In this document: piece after piece, positions 7,507-16,468 of the stretch
Position numbering within the stretch: position 1 is the first letter of the stretch
How the letters are laid out: the number at the start of each line of letters is the position of its first letter
Assembly (NCBI GenBank): GCA_964535195.1
Contig: CAZHSI010000001.1
Span: 1 to 64,000, forward strand
From: UBA9339 sp964535195
GTDB lineage: Bacteria > Pseudomonadota > Gammaproteobacteria > UBA9339
DNA: 64,000 bases
Direction of reading: 5' to 3'
Translations under genes and position numbers: made by a program
The notes under the pieces: generated by a model
The model's input: only the letters and a program-made list of their open reading frames with translations
What the model was told of the DNA's origin: nothing
The model's database searches: none

Positions 7507-9558
7507 TTAATGTAGTAATTTGTCTAATGGTAATATTTTGTTTATTTGTTGTTGTAAGTCTTGTGGTAAATATTTTTCTACCTGTTTTTGAACCACATTT
7601 TTAATTGCTTTTTTTACTGTTTGTTGGAGCATGACTGCCGCATCAAACCTAACCGATGGGTTGTTAAAAGTACCATTGATTTTTATTGGTACAAAAAAGT
7701 TTTCATCGTGTGTACTGTAGGCACTTAATGAAAAATTGATATTTTTTGCGGTTAAATTGGCATTTCCCTGTCCAGTTACTTTGTAATCTTGAGCTTGAAT
7801 TAAAAGATCGTTGGTATTTAAAGTGCCATTATCTATTTTAAAGGTCATAGTTAATTGATCAAAGTCGGTGTGCGGTGGTGTGGCTTTTTGGGGTATCGGT
7901 TTAGCATTTAATATGGCATGTGCCCGTCTGACTTCGTATGGAATATCTATACCGCTATAGGAACCGTGGCTGATCAAAACTCGACCGTCTCCGGTTATAC
8001 TCCCGGGGTTGATGTTGGTATTGATAGTCATGGTCCCGCTAAATTTGTCAAAATTAGCCAAGTTTGTGAGTAGGGATTTTATAGCTGCATTTTCCAGTGT
8101 TAGCATTAAGTTGATATTGGGAATATTATTGCTAAGGTTAATCTTAGCATTACCATGAGCTTTGCCTTGATAAAAATCGAACCCCATTTGGGGGCAATTG
8201 ATGGTGTTGGTGTTACCGGTGATTTCAGTAGTAAAGTTGGTAAGTTGTAACTTATCGAAGAGTATCGTGCCTATTGTTATCTTGCCATTTAATGTGGTTA
8301 TTGTTTTAGGATTAACGATCGAGTTAGTTGCAGCAACATCGGTAGTTTTAGGGTGTGTTTTTGCTGCTAGAGTAGTCGGCGTCTTTTCAATAGCTTCTTT
8401 AGGAGCAAAGATAGCACCGTCGAGTTTATTTAAAGCAAGATTGAAGGTAAGGTTATTAGTAGCATATTCAGCATTACCCTGGAGCAACATATCGTTAAGA
8501 TGTGCTTCGATGGTTGGTAGTTTTATGCTATTAGCCATCAGCAAAAGCGTGGCTTTGAAACTAGAGGTCGGTGCTGGTTTGAAGAATTTATCGAATCCTA
8601 ATAGTTGCATTAGTTCCTTAGCATTTGTACTACTGACGGTTAAATTACCAGAAAATTTTGGTTGGGTAGTAATGTTTAACCCTTGGCAGGTACCAATTAT
8701 ATCGGCACCAGCAATATTAAATTTTAGTGCGTCAATGTTTATTGATGGTTTTTTAAGATCTAGGGTGACCTCAGCTTTTCCGGTAAAGTTGGCAAAGTTT
8801 TCCATAGTGGTATTTTTTAGTTTTCCAGATAATTGGAGGTGTTTAAATTCGTAAAACTCATGCGTTAGATCTAGTTTAATTTGTGTGTTAACAGTGATAT
8901 CACCGTTTAAAGTTGATGTTAGGTCATCCAGATGTAGTGAAAGTGAGATCGAAAATGGTCGGCTAAGGCTAATGTTTTTGCTATAAAAATTAAATTTACT
9001 GATTTTAATTTTTTTATTAAGTGTTTGGTCTTGCCAAGAAATATTGCCGTTATCGATAGTAACACTGCCAATCCTAAGTTTTTCTAAACCAGATTTTTGA
9101 TTTTTATCAGTAGTGGTGGTTGCGACCGAAGGGTTGTTTGCTGTTGCCAAGTCTTGCCAGTTGTTTATGCCAGCACTATTTTTAATTAGTTGTAACTGTA
9201 GATTTCTTAGGGTTACATTACCAATCTCAATATCGCCCCAGATGAGCGGTAGCAGTTTGATATTTGCCCCTACTTCAGCGGCTTGAGCAAAATCGTTATC
9301 TTTAAAGTTTTGCGGATTACTTAACGCTACATTTTCTATTTTTACTCCCAGCCAAGGGAAAAAGGTTAAGGTAATGGGACCATTGACTTTTAAGTTGCGT
9401 CCGGTTTTTTCATATACTAGTTGTACCGCTTTATTTTTAAGCGTTTCTTGGTCAAAGGTTTTGGCAAGAAAAATTATGGCACCGCCAAGCACAAGAGTAG
9501 TAGCGATTACTGTAGCAACCAAGATTTTAATTATTTTTTTATTGAGGTTATTTGCCAT
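7507..9558 (-). CDS. AsmA family protein
   Basis: A 683-residue protein with one N-terminal membrane anchor (about residues 9-31) followed by a long periplasmic part rich in beta-strand-forming Asn/Thr/Lys/Leu repeats. The opening KTFDQETLKNKAVQLVYEKT followed by LKVNGPITLTFFPWLGVKIE is typical of AsmA proteins, and the C-terminal part carries the AsmA-2-like segment (LLIQAQDYKVTGQGNANL). AsmA-like proteins are linked to outer-membrane biogenesis and inter-membrane phospholipid transport. A GGAG sequence precedes the ATG. It is convergent with the sensor kinase and 36 bases downstream of the MATE gene on the same strand. Confidence 0.85.
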   Translation of the reverse strand: MANNLNKKIIKILVATVIATTLVLGGAIIFLAKTFDQETLKNKAVQLVYEKTGRNLKVNGPITLTFFPWLGVKIENVALSNPQNFKDNDFAQAAEVGANIKLLPLIWGDIEIGNVTLRNLQLQLIKNSAGINNWQDLATANNPSVATTTTDKNQKSGLEKLRIGSVTIDNGNISWQDQTLNKKIKISKFNFYSKNISLSRPFSISLSLHLDDLTSTLNGDITVNTQIKLDLTHEFYEFKHLQLSGKLKNTTMENFANFTGKAEVTLDLKKPSINIDALKFNIAGADIIGTCQGLNITTQPKFSGNLTVSSTNAKELMQLLGFDKFFKPAPTSSFKATLLLMANSIKLPTIEAHLNDMLLQGNAEYATNNLTFNLALNKLDGAIFAPKEAIEKTPTTLAAKTHPKTTDVAATNSIVNPKTITTLNGKITIGTILFDKLQLTNFTTEITGNTNTINCPQMGFDFYQGKAHGNAKINLSNNIPNINLMLTLENAAIKSLLTNLANFDKFSGTMTINTNINPGSITGDGRVLISHGSYSGIDIPYEVRRAHAILNAKPIPQKATPPHTDFDQLTMTFKIDNGTLNTNDLLIQAQDYKVTGQGNANLTAKNINFSLSAYSTHDENFFVPIKINGTFNNPSVRFDAAVMLQQTVKKAIKNVVQKQVEKYLPQDLQQQINKILPLDKLLH

Positions 9559-9594
9559 ATATTATAATCTCCGGTCCTGAAACTACGTGCATAG

Positions 9595-10995
9595 CTATTT
9601 CTTTGTCACCAAAGATAATAAATCAACATGTTTTACTAGTCTATAAAAACGTAGCCAAAGCATGACCCCGGTAATTGAAAGGCCAATAACTATACCCCAC
9701 CAAATGCCGCTGCCACCTAGCTTAAATTTAAATGCTAATAAATAAGCACTAGGAAAGGCAATTAACCAAAAACCTATTACGCTAATAAACATTTGAAAGG
9801 TAGAATCTTTTAGGCCTCTTAAGGTATTACAACTAATAAGACGGATGCAGTCAGTTAAAAGGAATATGCTGACAATCGGAAGGAACTTCATGGCCTCGCT
9901 AGCTACGTCCTTGATATTGTCTAAGTTGGTGTCGAGGTCGATACTTATTGCTAATTCAGGAAAGACTAGATAAAACGCGCTAAATAGCGAGATTATTGTT
10001 AAAGCTATCCCCATGTTGACTAAATGGATTAACTTTAAACTATCACGATTATTCCGGCCAACTTCGTTACCAACGCGTATGGTTGTGGTTTGTGATAATC
10101 CAAAAAGTACTACTAATCCTATCATTAAGTATTGATAAGAAATTTGATAGGCAGCAAGGGTAGTGATGCCAAGTTTCCCCATCATTAATGCGACGATTGC
10201 AAAAAAGATTAATTCACTGCAAAACATTAAGCCTAGTGGTAAACCAATACGTAACATCTCTATAAAAAATTTATATTCAATGAGCCACCACTTTTTAAAT
10301 GGGGCATAAATTTTAAATTGATTGGAGAAATATAAATAACTGCCAAATAGTAAGGAGATGAGTGAGTACGAAATGGTTAAACCATAACCAAGGCCGGCAA
10401 GTCCCAAGCGTGGCAGTCCTAATTTTCCAAATAAAAAAACGTAATAAAAGAAAATTTCAATTGGTACTGCCATAATACTCATGAGCATCACTAGACGCAC
10501 TTTACCAATGCCGGTAAAAAATTGTTGCAATATCATCATAATGTTAAGTGGTAATATTGACCAAATTAAAGAGTGAAAAAATGGCTTGGCAAAAGCAATC
10601 ACAATTGGATCTTGTTTGGTCCACACTAGAACAGTAGGCATGAGCCCCATGGCGAGCATCATCGGCAATGAAAAAACCATGGCCATGACCAAGCCTTGTT
10701 TAAAACAGATGCTGCAACCAACTTTATCTTTAGCTCCGAAACTTTGGGCGCACATGATTCCTACTGCACAGAAGATGCCAACAAAAAAAACGCTAACCGC
10801 AAGATAAATTCCCCAGACGAGAGCGTTAGCAGCTAATTCTTCTTTACCTAGACGAGATACCATCGTAGTTGCGATAAAGTTATTTAAACCGTAAATTACT
10901 TCAGAAGCAACCAGAGGTATCGCTAGTTTTATTGAATACTTAAATTCTGAGACTATTTTTGGTAAATTCAATGCTGTAGACACACTACACCTCAT
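9595..10995 (-). CDS. MATE family efflux transporter
   Basis: An integral membrane protein of about 466 residues with twelve predicted membrane segments in two pseudo-symmetric halves. The N-terminal pattern (SIKLAIPLVASEVIYGLNN ... TTMVSRLGKEELAANAL) and the second-half equivalent (GLSQTTTIRVGNEVGRNN) are characteristic of MATE Na+/H+-coupled multidrug exporters. The frame extends upstream to a TTG at 11016; the ATG at 10995 is preferred, though a GTG at 10983 has a better-spaced GAGGT. The substrate cannot be told from sequence. Confidence 0.9.
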   Translation of the reverse strand: MRCSVSTALNLPKIVSEFKYSIKLAIPLVASEVIYGLNNFIATTMVSRLGKEELAANALVWGIYLAVSVFFVGIFCAVGIMCAQSFGAKDKVGCSICFKQGLVMAMVFSLPMMLAMGLMPTVLVWTKQDPIVIAFAKPFFHSLIWSILPLNIMMILQQFFTGIGKVRLVMLMSIMAVPIEIFFYYVFLFGKLGLPRLGLAGLGYGLTISYSLISLLFGSYLYFSNQFKIYAPFKKWWLIEYKFFIEMLRIGLPLGLMFCSELIFFAIVALMMGKLGITTLAAYQISYQYLMIGLVVLFGLSQTTTIRVGNEVGRNNRDSLKLIHLVNMGIALTIISLFSAFYLVFPELAISIDLDTNLDNIKDVASEAMKFLPIVSIFLLTDCIRLISCNTLRGLKDSTFQMFISVIGFWLIAFPSAYLLAFKFKLGGSGIWWGIVIGLSITGVMLWLRFYRLVKHVDLLSLVTKK

Positions 10996-11155
10996 AAAAA
11001 TATTAAATAGAAACAATCAAGGGAAACGATCAAAGATGGTGAGTTATAGCATTTTCATACTATACACTGTAGCATAAATTTATTTTTTTACAATAATAGA
11101 TTTATTAGTTAAATATCATAGCTAATTAAATAACAAATGGTTATGTTTTGTTATT

Positions 11156-11286
11156 ACTGCAAAATGTAGGATTTTTAGAAAGTCGTTGCGAGGAGCATTT
11201 TTTGCGACTAAGCAATCTAATTTTTTTAAAGTCTTCTGGATTGCTCATTGCTCGTTTCACGTAATGACAACTCTGCATTTTGAGGT
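11156..11286 (+). repeat. MITE-like palindromic repeat, copy 1 (upstream of lolB)
   Basis: About 131 bases with terminal inverted repeats TTACTGCAAAATGTAG and (as reverse complement) TTACCTCAAAATGCAG. The interior is an imperfect palindrome: GTCGTTGCGAGGAGC at the left and GCTCATTGCTCGTTTCACG toward the right. A second copy in opposite orientation lies at 11991-12132 with near-identical stretches such as GTAGGATTTTTAGAAA, CATTTTTTGCGAC and GGATTGCTCA. No coding capacity. Confidence 0.8.
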
Positions 11287-11341
11287 AATGGTACATAAAA
11301 TTATATTGTAAAAAAATGTAAGAGTGCTATGGTTAATTATA

Positions 11342-11956
11342 ATGAATTATAACAAAAATTTTATTGCCATTATTTTAATTCTCGACTTATTATTTTTAAC
11401 GGGTTGCGTGCACTTACCAGAATCATTACCGTTTAACACGGTTGCCTGGAAAAAACGTCAAATAGAATTACAGCGCATAACTTCTTGGAAGATGAGTGGT
11501 GTTTTAAGTGTAACTTGCGGTGCTAAGAGGGATACGGTTCGTTTTAAATGGGTACAAAAACAAGATAGCTATCACATTACTATTTCTAGTCCTTTGGGCG
11601 TTGGCGGTGCGCTTATTATTGGTGATAAAGGTATGGTGGAGTTTTGTCGTACCCGGAAAAATTGTATTACAGCTAAGACTCCAGAACAATTAACTTTGAG
11701 TCACTTAGGATGGCAGTTTCCTATTTCCAATATTCGTTATTGGATTTTGGCAATGCCTGTTCCTCATGCCAAGACTGAGGCTGCAGTTATTGATCAATAT
11801 GGACATTTAATTAGTTTTAGCCAAAGTAATTGGCAAATTAGGTATACCGAATTTCAACCAGAAGTTGCTAATAGGGTTGAACTACCTAAAATCATCGAGC
11901 TAACTAATAAAGATATTAAGATTAAAATTAAAGTTGATCAGCTTCTTTTTTCTTAA
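11342..11956 (+). CDS. lolB: outer-membrane lipoprotein LolB
   Basis: A 204-residue lipoprotein with a signal peptide ending in the lipobox LTGC (Cys22), so it is expected to be lipid-anchored. The mature part has the LolB pattern: ITSWKMSGVLSV, then VRFKWVQKQDSYHITI and SPLGVGGALIIGD, then LGWQFPISNIRYWILAMPVP. LolB accepts lipoproteins from LolA and inserts them in the outer membrane. The usual partners (ispE, prs) are absent; the gene stands alone between two inverted repeat copies, opposite in strand to both neighbours. The frame could begin at a GTG at 11324, but ATG 11342 gives a clean signal peptide. Confidence 0.85.
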   Translation: MNYNKNFIAIILILDLLFLTGCVHLPESLPFNTVAWKKRQIELQRITSWKMSGVLSVTCGAKRDTVRFKWVQKQDSYHITISSPLGVGGALIIGDKGMVEFCRTRKNCITAKTPEQLTLSHLGWQFPISNIRYWILAMPVPHAKTEAAVIDQYGHLISFSQSNWQIRYTEFQPEVANRVELPKIIELTNKDIKIKIKVDQLLFS

Positions 11957-11990
11957 GGTGATGCGTGTTAATTTAAGAAGGATATATACT

Positions 11991-12132
11991 GGTTGTACCT
12001 CAAAATGCGGAATTGCCATGAATGCGAAGAACGAGCAGTGAGCAATCCCAAAAGCTTAAATACTCGGGATTGCTTCGTCGCAAAAAATGTTTCCCGCAAT
12101 CACACTTTTCTAAAAATCCTACACTTTGAAGT
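11991..12132 (-). repeat. MITE-like palindromic repeat, copy 2 (downstream of lolB)
   Basis: Read on the minus strand this aligns with copy 1 over about 130 bases with a few small insertions: GTGTAGGATTTTTAGAAAA, CATTTTTTGCGACGAAGCAA, GGGATTGCTCACTGCTCG and GCATTTTGAGGTAC. Ends read CAAAGTGTAG and CCGCATTTTG. The two copies are inverted relative to each other and enclose lolB. Confidence 0.8.
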
Positions 12133-12133
12133 A

Positions 12134-12150
12134 TAGCGGTGTTACCGCTA
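12134..12150. terminator. short perfect hairpin between lolB and ftsQ ends
   Basis: TAGCGGT (12134-12140) and ACCGCTA (12144-12150) pair perfectly around GTT. The hairpin is followed by TTATTT on the plus strand, so it could end lolB transcription; the short tail makes this uncertain. It abuts repeat copy 2. Confidence 0.4.
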
Positions 12151-12200
12151 TTATTTCAAAATGTTAAATTGGTATCTAGTGAAACTAGACTGCTAGTAAG

Positions 12201-12920
12201 TTACCACTTTACTGCCATTCCTGACTGATACCGCATATCAATTGATTTTGGTGCTTGTTCGTGTTCAGCAGTAATTTTTCGATAAATACTTGTTAAGAGT
12301 TCTAATTGTTTTAGAGCGTTAGCGGATTTTAAAAGAATGACCGTGTTATTGTTTAGCGTAATTTCCCAGTGGAGTTTGGGGTCTAACTCTAGTTTTTTAA
12401 TAGTTAAACTGAGCGGTTCAAGAATAGACAGCATTTTGTAATAAGTAGTAAAAATCTCCGCTGTGTGTTCTTCTGGTCCAAAAACTATTGTTAAATCTTT
12501 TGGAAAAGTAGTTTTAGGTGGTGCAAAAATCTTGCCATCAGGGTTCATTAGGGCTTTTTCCCCCCACTGGAGTATCGCGCGTTGTTCCGCAATATTAATG
12601 ATAACAGTGTCTGGCCATTTACGTTTGATCGAAACGGCATAAATCCAGGGGGACTTTAATAACTGTTGTTTTAAGTCAGAGACGTTTAAGTAGAGAAAAC
12701 CATGGTCTAAATAATTGCTAATAGTTTTTTGGAGAGAGTTTTGATCGACATGCTCGTAGGTGGCAAATATTTTTACGTGTTTTATCGGAAAGTTATAAGT
12801 CTTGATGTGGTTCCAGGTAAGCCATGACAGCAATCCCAACGTTCCAAGGATAAGTATAGTTAATAGTATTTTTCTTAAAATTTTTTTATTCTGCGGTGTG
12901 GTTTTAGCTCGCCGTGGCAT
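12201..12920 (-). CDS. ftsQ: cell division protein FtsQ
   Basis: A 239-residue single-pass inner-membrane protein: a basic N-terminus, a membrane helix (about residues 19-37), then a POTRA domain (FPIKHVKIFATYEHVDQNSL ... GFLYLNVSDLKQQLLKSPWI), followed by the FtsQ beta domain (WPDTVIINIAEQRAILQW). It links early and late division proteins through FtsB/FtsL. The frame extends upstream into murB; the ATG at 12920, just after the murB stop, gives a normal N-terminus. ddl, ftsA and ftsZ are not beside it. Confidence 0.88.
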   Translation of the reverse strand: MPRRAKTTPQNKKILRKILLTILILGTLGLLSWLTWNHIKTYNFPIKHVKIFATYEHVDQNSLQKTISNYLDHGFLYLNVSDLKQQLLKSPWIYAVSIKRKWPDTVIINIAEQRAILQWGEKALMNPDGKIFAPPKTTFPKDLTIVFGPEEHTAEIFTTYYKMLSILEPLSLTIKKLELDPKLHWEITLNNNTVILLKSANALKQLELLTSIYRKITAEHEQAPKSIDMRYQSGMAVKW

Positions 12921-12922
12921 CT

Positions 12923-13813
12923 TTAACTTTCTCCCAAAATATGAACCTCGGGAATTAGTTTTATGTGGTTGGCTTTTTCTACAGTAATAATAATTTCTTG
13001 GATTAGAGCCTCGACGTCGGCGGCAGTTGCATGGCCGCAATTTACAATAAAGTTGGCATGTTTTTCCGAAACTTTCGCGCCGCCAATTTGCCTACCTTTA
13101 AGATTATTAGCTTCAATTAATCTTGCAGCATAATCGCCCTCGGGGTTACGAAACACTGAACCACAGCTTGGCAGATTTAATGGTTGTGACTTTTCTCGTT
13201 TTTGGAGATAGGTTTGTATTTGTTGTTTGGTCTTTTCTATATTATCTAGGGTAAAGTAGAGGTGCGCAGCAATAAACCATTCATCATTGGCTAGGCCTTC
13301 GATATGGCGATAATGCGCGATAAACTCAGCAGCTTTCCTGAATTTAATCTGGCCACGACGGTTAATAGTTTCTACTGCCTGTACATGATGCCAAATAGTA
13401 TCACCGTAAGCCCCAGCATTCATTTTTAAAGCGCCGCCAAGAGTTCCAGGAATTCCAGCCATAAAAGCAGCATCAATCATGCCAAAATCGGCGCATTTTT
13501 GTACTAGTTGGGTAAGGTTACATCCCGACTCAACACGCAAAGTATTAGCCCCTATTTTTTGGAAGTTATTTAAGCTATTGCGTAGATAAATGACCAAGCC
13601 CTTAATCCCCTTGTCGCGAACGAGAACGTTCGTGGCAGCTCCCAAGAGAGTTATTGGCTCATCTGGCCAAATTTGCAGTAACTTTGCTAAATCGTCGATA
13701 TTTCGGGGACGATAGAAATACTCGGCTGAGCCGCCAATTTTCCAGGAGGTATGTTCTGCTAATACATGATTAGTAAGTAGAGTATTTTTTAATTCAGCTA
13801 AATTTTTTTTCAT
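12923..13813 (-). CDS. murB: UDP-N-acetylenolpyruvoylglucosamine reductase MurB
   Basis: A 296-residue FAD enzyme of the type II MurB class that reduces UDP-GlcNAc-enolpyruvate to UDP-MurNAc with NADPH. Motifs: HTSWKIGGSAEYF, LLGAATNVLVRDKGIKG, AGIPGTLGGALKMNAGAYG (FAD binding), PSCGSVFRNPEGDYAARLIE with the catalytic Ser, and IGGAKVSEKHANFIVN. Its ATG overlaps the murC stop by four bases (ATGA), so translation is likely coupled. Confidence 0.95.
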   Translation of the reverse strand: MKKNLAELKNTLLTNHVLAEHTSWKIGGSAEYFYRPRNIDDLAKLLQIWPDEPITLLGAATNVLVRDKGIKGLVIYLRNSLNNFQKIGANTLRVESGCNLTQLVQKCADFGMIDAAFMAGIPGTLGGALKMNAGAYGDTIWHHVQAVETINRRGQIKFRKAAEFIAHYRHIEGLANDEWFIAAHLYFTLDNIEKTKQQIQTYLQKREKSQPLNLPSCGSVFRNPEGDYAARLIEANNLKGRQIGGAKVSEKHANFIVNCGHATAADVEALIQEIIITVEKANHIKLIPEVHILGES

Positions 13814-15222
13814 CGCATATATTCATTTTTTAGGTGTGGTGCAATAGCTCCGATGTTGCCAGCCCCTTGGATTAGCAAAACATCGCCGTCGGTTAGTATT
13901 TTGGGGAGTATTTTTAATAATTCATCATTATTTGCGACGAAAATTGGGTCGATGGATCCACGTTGTCTAATATTATGCATCAGTGCTTGGCTATTAATCC
14001 CAGGGATTGGTTTTTCGCTGGCCGCATAGATTTCCATTAGTAATAAAGCGTCGGCGCTTGATAATACGGCAGTGAAATCTTCAAATAGATCTTTGGTGCG
14101 AGTGTAACGGTGTGGTTGGAAGGCAAGTACCAATCGACGTCCTGGCAAGGCTTGACGTAAAGCTTCTAGCGTTACCGCGATTTCTTGTGGGTGGTGACCA
14201 TAGTCGTCAATCAGCAGCACCTTTCCTTGGGGTAGCGAGATTTCGCCATAACGCTGCATCCGTCTACCAACGCCACTAAATTGTGCTAGCGCAGAACTTA
14301 TAGTACTTATTGCAACTTGACAACATTCCATGGCGACAATCGTTGCTGCGGTGGCGTTTAAAGCATTATGTTTGCCGGCAAGGTTTAAGGTTATCGTCGT
14401 GTTATTGAGCTTATGTTGTGCCCAATTAAGTTTAAAATTGCATGAAAAACCGTTTTGTTTAAAATCGTGTAGCTTAACCTGCGCCTTATCGCTAAAGCCA
14501 TAAGTAATTACAGGGCGAGAAATGTGAGGCAGGATTTCTTGAATCACAGGATCATCGATACAAACTACAGCTAAACCATAAAAAGGTAAACGGTGAAGGA
14601 AGTCTAAAAAGGTTTGTTTTAATCGATTAAAGTCGCCGCCATAAGTTTGCATGTGATCAGCGTCAATATTGGTAACGATACTTGCCATGGGGTTGAAGTA
14701 TAAAAACGAGGCATCACTCTCATCAGCTTCGACTACAAAGTATTCGCCAGTTCCCAAACGGGCACTAGCGCTAGAACTATTTAAAATACCACCGATAACA
14801 AAAGTTGGATCGAAATTAGCTTCAGCCAAAATACTAGCCACTAAACTAGTGGTGGTGGTTTTGCCATGAGTGCCGGCAATAGCAATGCCATGATGAAAAC
14901 GCATTAGTTCCGCAAGCATTTGTGCACGAGGCAAAATTGGTAAACGAGCGCTATTGGCAGCTTGTAGCTCAGGATTGGTATGACTAATGGCACTTGAGGT
15001 TACCACGGCATCAGCCTTGGCAAGATTTTTTGCATCGTGTCCTTGGAAAATTTTGGCTCCCAGAGCTTCTAAACGTTTGGTTACCGCATTAACATTTTGA
15101 TCAGAGCCAGTAACATTATATCCTTGATTTAACAGAACCTCGGCAATACCACTCATGCCAGAACCACCGATGCCAATAAAATGTATGTTTGCGATACGAC
15201 GCATTAATGGACGTTTTTTCAT
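13810..15222 (-). CDS. murC: UDP-N-acetylmuramate--L-alanine ligase MurC
   Basis: A 470-residue cytoplasmic ATP-dependent ligase adding L-Ala to UDP-MurNAc. Visible: HFIGIGGSGMSGIAEVLLNQG (substrate-binding Rossmann-like start, residues ~14-34), the P-loop GTHGKTTTTS, EADESDASFL, NIDADHMQTY and the C-terminal DDYGHHPQEI and FQPHRYTRT. Length is normal. It sits 28 bases after ftsW; murG, which usually separates the two, is absent here. Confidence 0.95.
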   Translation of the reverse strand: MKKRPLMRRIANIHFIGIGGSGMSGIAEVLLNQGYNVTGSDQNVNAVTKRLEALGAKIFQGHDAKNLAKADAVVTSSAISHTNPELQAANSARLPILPRAQMLAELMRFHHGIAIAGTHGKTTTTSLVASILAEANFDPTFVIGGILNSSSASARLGTGEYFVVEADESDASFLYFNPMASIVTNIDADHMQTYGGDFNRLKQTFLDFLHRLPFYGLAVVCIDDPVIQEILPHISRPVITYGFSDKAQVKLHDFKQNGFSCNFKLNWAQHKLNNTTITLNLAGKHNALNATAATIVAMECCQVAISTISSALAQFSGVGRRMQRYGEISLPQGKVLLIDDYGHHPQEIAVTLEALRQALPGRRLVLAFQPHRYTRTKDLFEDFTAVLSSADALLLMEIYAASEKPIPGINSQALMHNIRQRGSIDPIFVANNDELLKILPKILTDGDVLLIQGAGNIGAIAPHLKNEYMR

Positions 15223-15250
15223 GATCTTATATCTTTTAAATATCCTAGGA

Positions 15251-16468
15251 TTACTTCGGATTGTTAATTGTTTGATGCACCATTGTATTAGTTTTTATTT
15301 TCGTTCTCAGGAAATAAGTTTTTGGTGTAAAAGTAGTGCGTAACGTTATTTCATGGTGAACTCTAAGTAAAATAGCAATAATTACACAATTAAACAACAT
15401 ACTACTACCACCATAGCTCATAAATGGCAAGGTCAGTCCTTTGGTGGGTAATAAGCCAATGTTTACGCCAATGTTAATAATCATTTGTAAAACAATTAAT
15501 AGTCCTAAGCCGTAAGCAAGATAACTAGCGAACGAATTTTTAATTTTTGCCGCAATCCGACCTAGATGAAGGATTCTCGCTACAAGGAAAGAGAATAAAC
15601 CAATAACCACCATTTGACCAAAAATACCAAACTCTTCAGCTAGGACCGCAAATAAAAAATCGGTATGAGCCTCAGGAAGATAAAATAATTTTTGAATACT
15701 GTTGCCAAGTCCCACCCCAAAAATTCCTCCTCGGCCAAAAGCGATTAGTGATTGGATTAATTGATAGCCACTGTCGAATGGTTTGGCCCAGGGGTTTAAA
15801 AACGAAGTGAGGCGTAATAAACGATATGGGGAGATAATGGCTAAAGTCCCAAGAGCTATACCAACTAGTAACAGTAAAATAATGAATTGCCACAGTCGTG
15901 CTCCAGCTAAATACATCATACCGAGCATGGTTAAGATCATGACAACAATCGCCCCAAAATCAGGTTCGAGGATTAAAAAAAAGGAGATAATGCCAAGTAA
16001 TACCAATGGCTTAATAAATCCTTTGATATTTACTCTAACCTCATCTTGGCGTCGCGATAGGTAGCTGGCAATGTAGATGATTAGAGCAAGTTTAGCGAAC
16101 TCTGATACTTGCAGAGAGATAATGCCAAGTCGTAACCATCTAGTGCTGCCGTTTACAGTGCGGCCAACCCCAGGTATCAGGACTAGCATCAATAAGAACA
16201 TACTTATAAGTAGTAAATAGCCGCTAATTTTTTCCCAAGAACTTAAAGGTATTTGTTTGATAAAAAAACCAACAACTATGCTTACTAAGAGATAAATTGT
16301 TTGGTGTGATAAAAAATGAAACGGATTATGGTACCATTTGTCGGAAATTCCCATAGAAGCCGAAGCTAACAATAAAAAACCAATGGCAAGTAGTGAAGAG
16401 ACTGCTAAGATTAGCCAGTAATCATAATAAAAAGCTGATTGTTTGTTTTTGGAGAAAAGGATCTTCAT
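15251..16468 (-). CDS. ftsW: peptidoglycan glycosyltransferase FtsW
   Basis: A 405-residue SEDS family protein with about ten membrane segments. Family motifs are present: TRWLRLGIISLQVSEFAKLA, EPDFGA, YQLIQSLIAFGRGGIFGVGL, LPEAHTDFLFAVLAEEFG and KGLTLPFMSYGGSSM. FtsW polymerises septal glycan with FtsI. Its start overlaps the murD stop (ATGA). Confidence 0.93.
   Translation of the reverse strand: MKILFSKNKQSAFYYDYWLILAVSSLLAIGFLLLASASMGISDKWYHNPFHFLSHQTIYLLVSIVVGFFIKQIPLSSWEKISGYLLLISMFLLMLVLIPGVGRTVNGSTRWLRLGIISLQVSEFAKLALIIYIASYLSRRQDEVRVNIKGFIKPLVLLGIISFFLILEPDFGAIVVMILTMLGMMYLAGARLWQFIILLLLVGIALGTLAIISPYRLLRLTSFLNPWAKPFDSGYQLIQSLIAFGRGGIFGVGLGNSIQKLFYLPEAHTDFLFAVLAEEFGIFGQMVVIGLFSFLVARILHLGRIAAKIKNSFASYLAYGLGLLIVLQMIINIGVNIGLLPTKGLTLPFMSYGGSSMLFNCVIIAILLRVHHEITLRTTFTPKTYFLRTKIKTNTMVHQTINNPK

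Noticed and set aside
8198..8854. 218-codon plus-strand ORF within the AsmA gene
   Set aside because: Antisense to a clear AsmA coding frame, with low-complexity hydrophobic content typical of shadow frames.
11100..12200. CRISPR or insertion sequence
   Set aside because: Only two inverted copies of a ~135 bp element without regular spacers or a transposase; better explained as MITE-like repeats.
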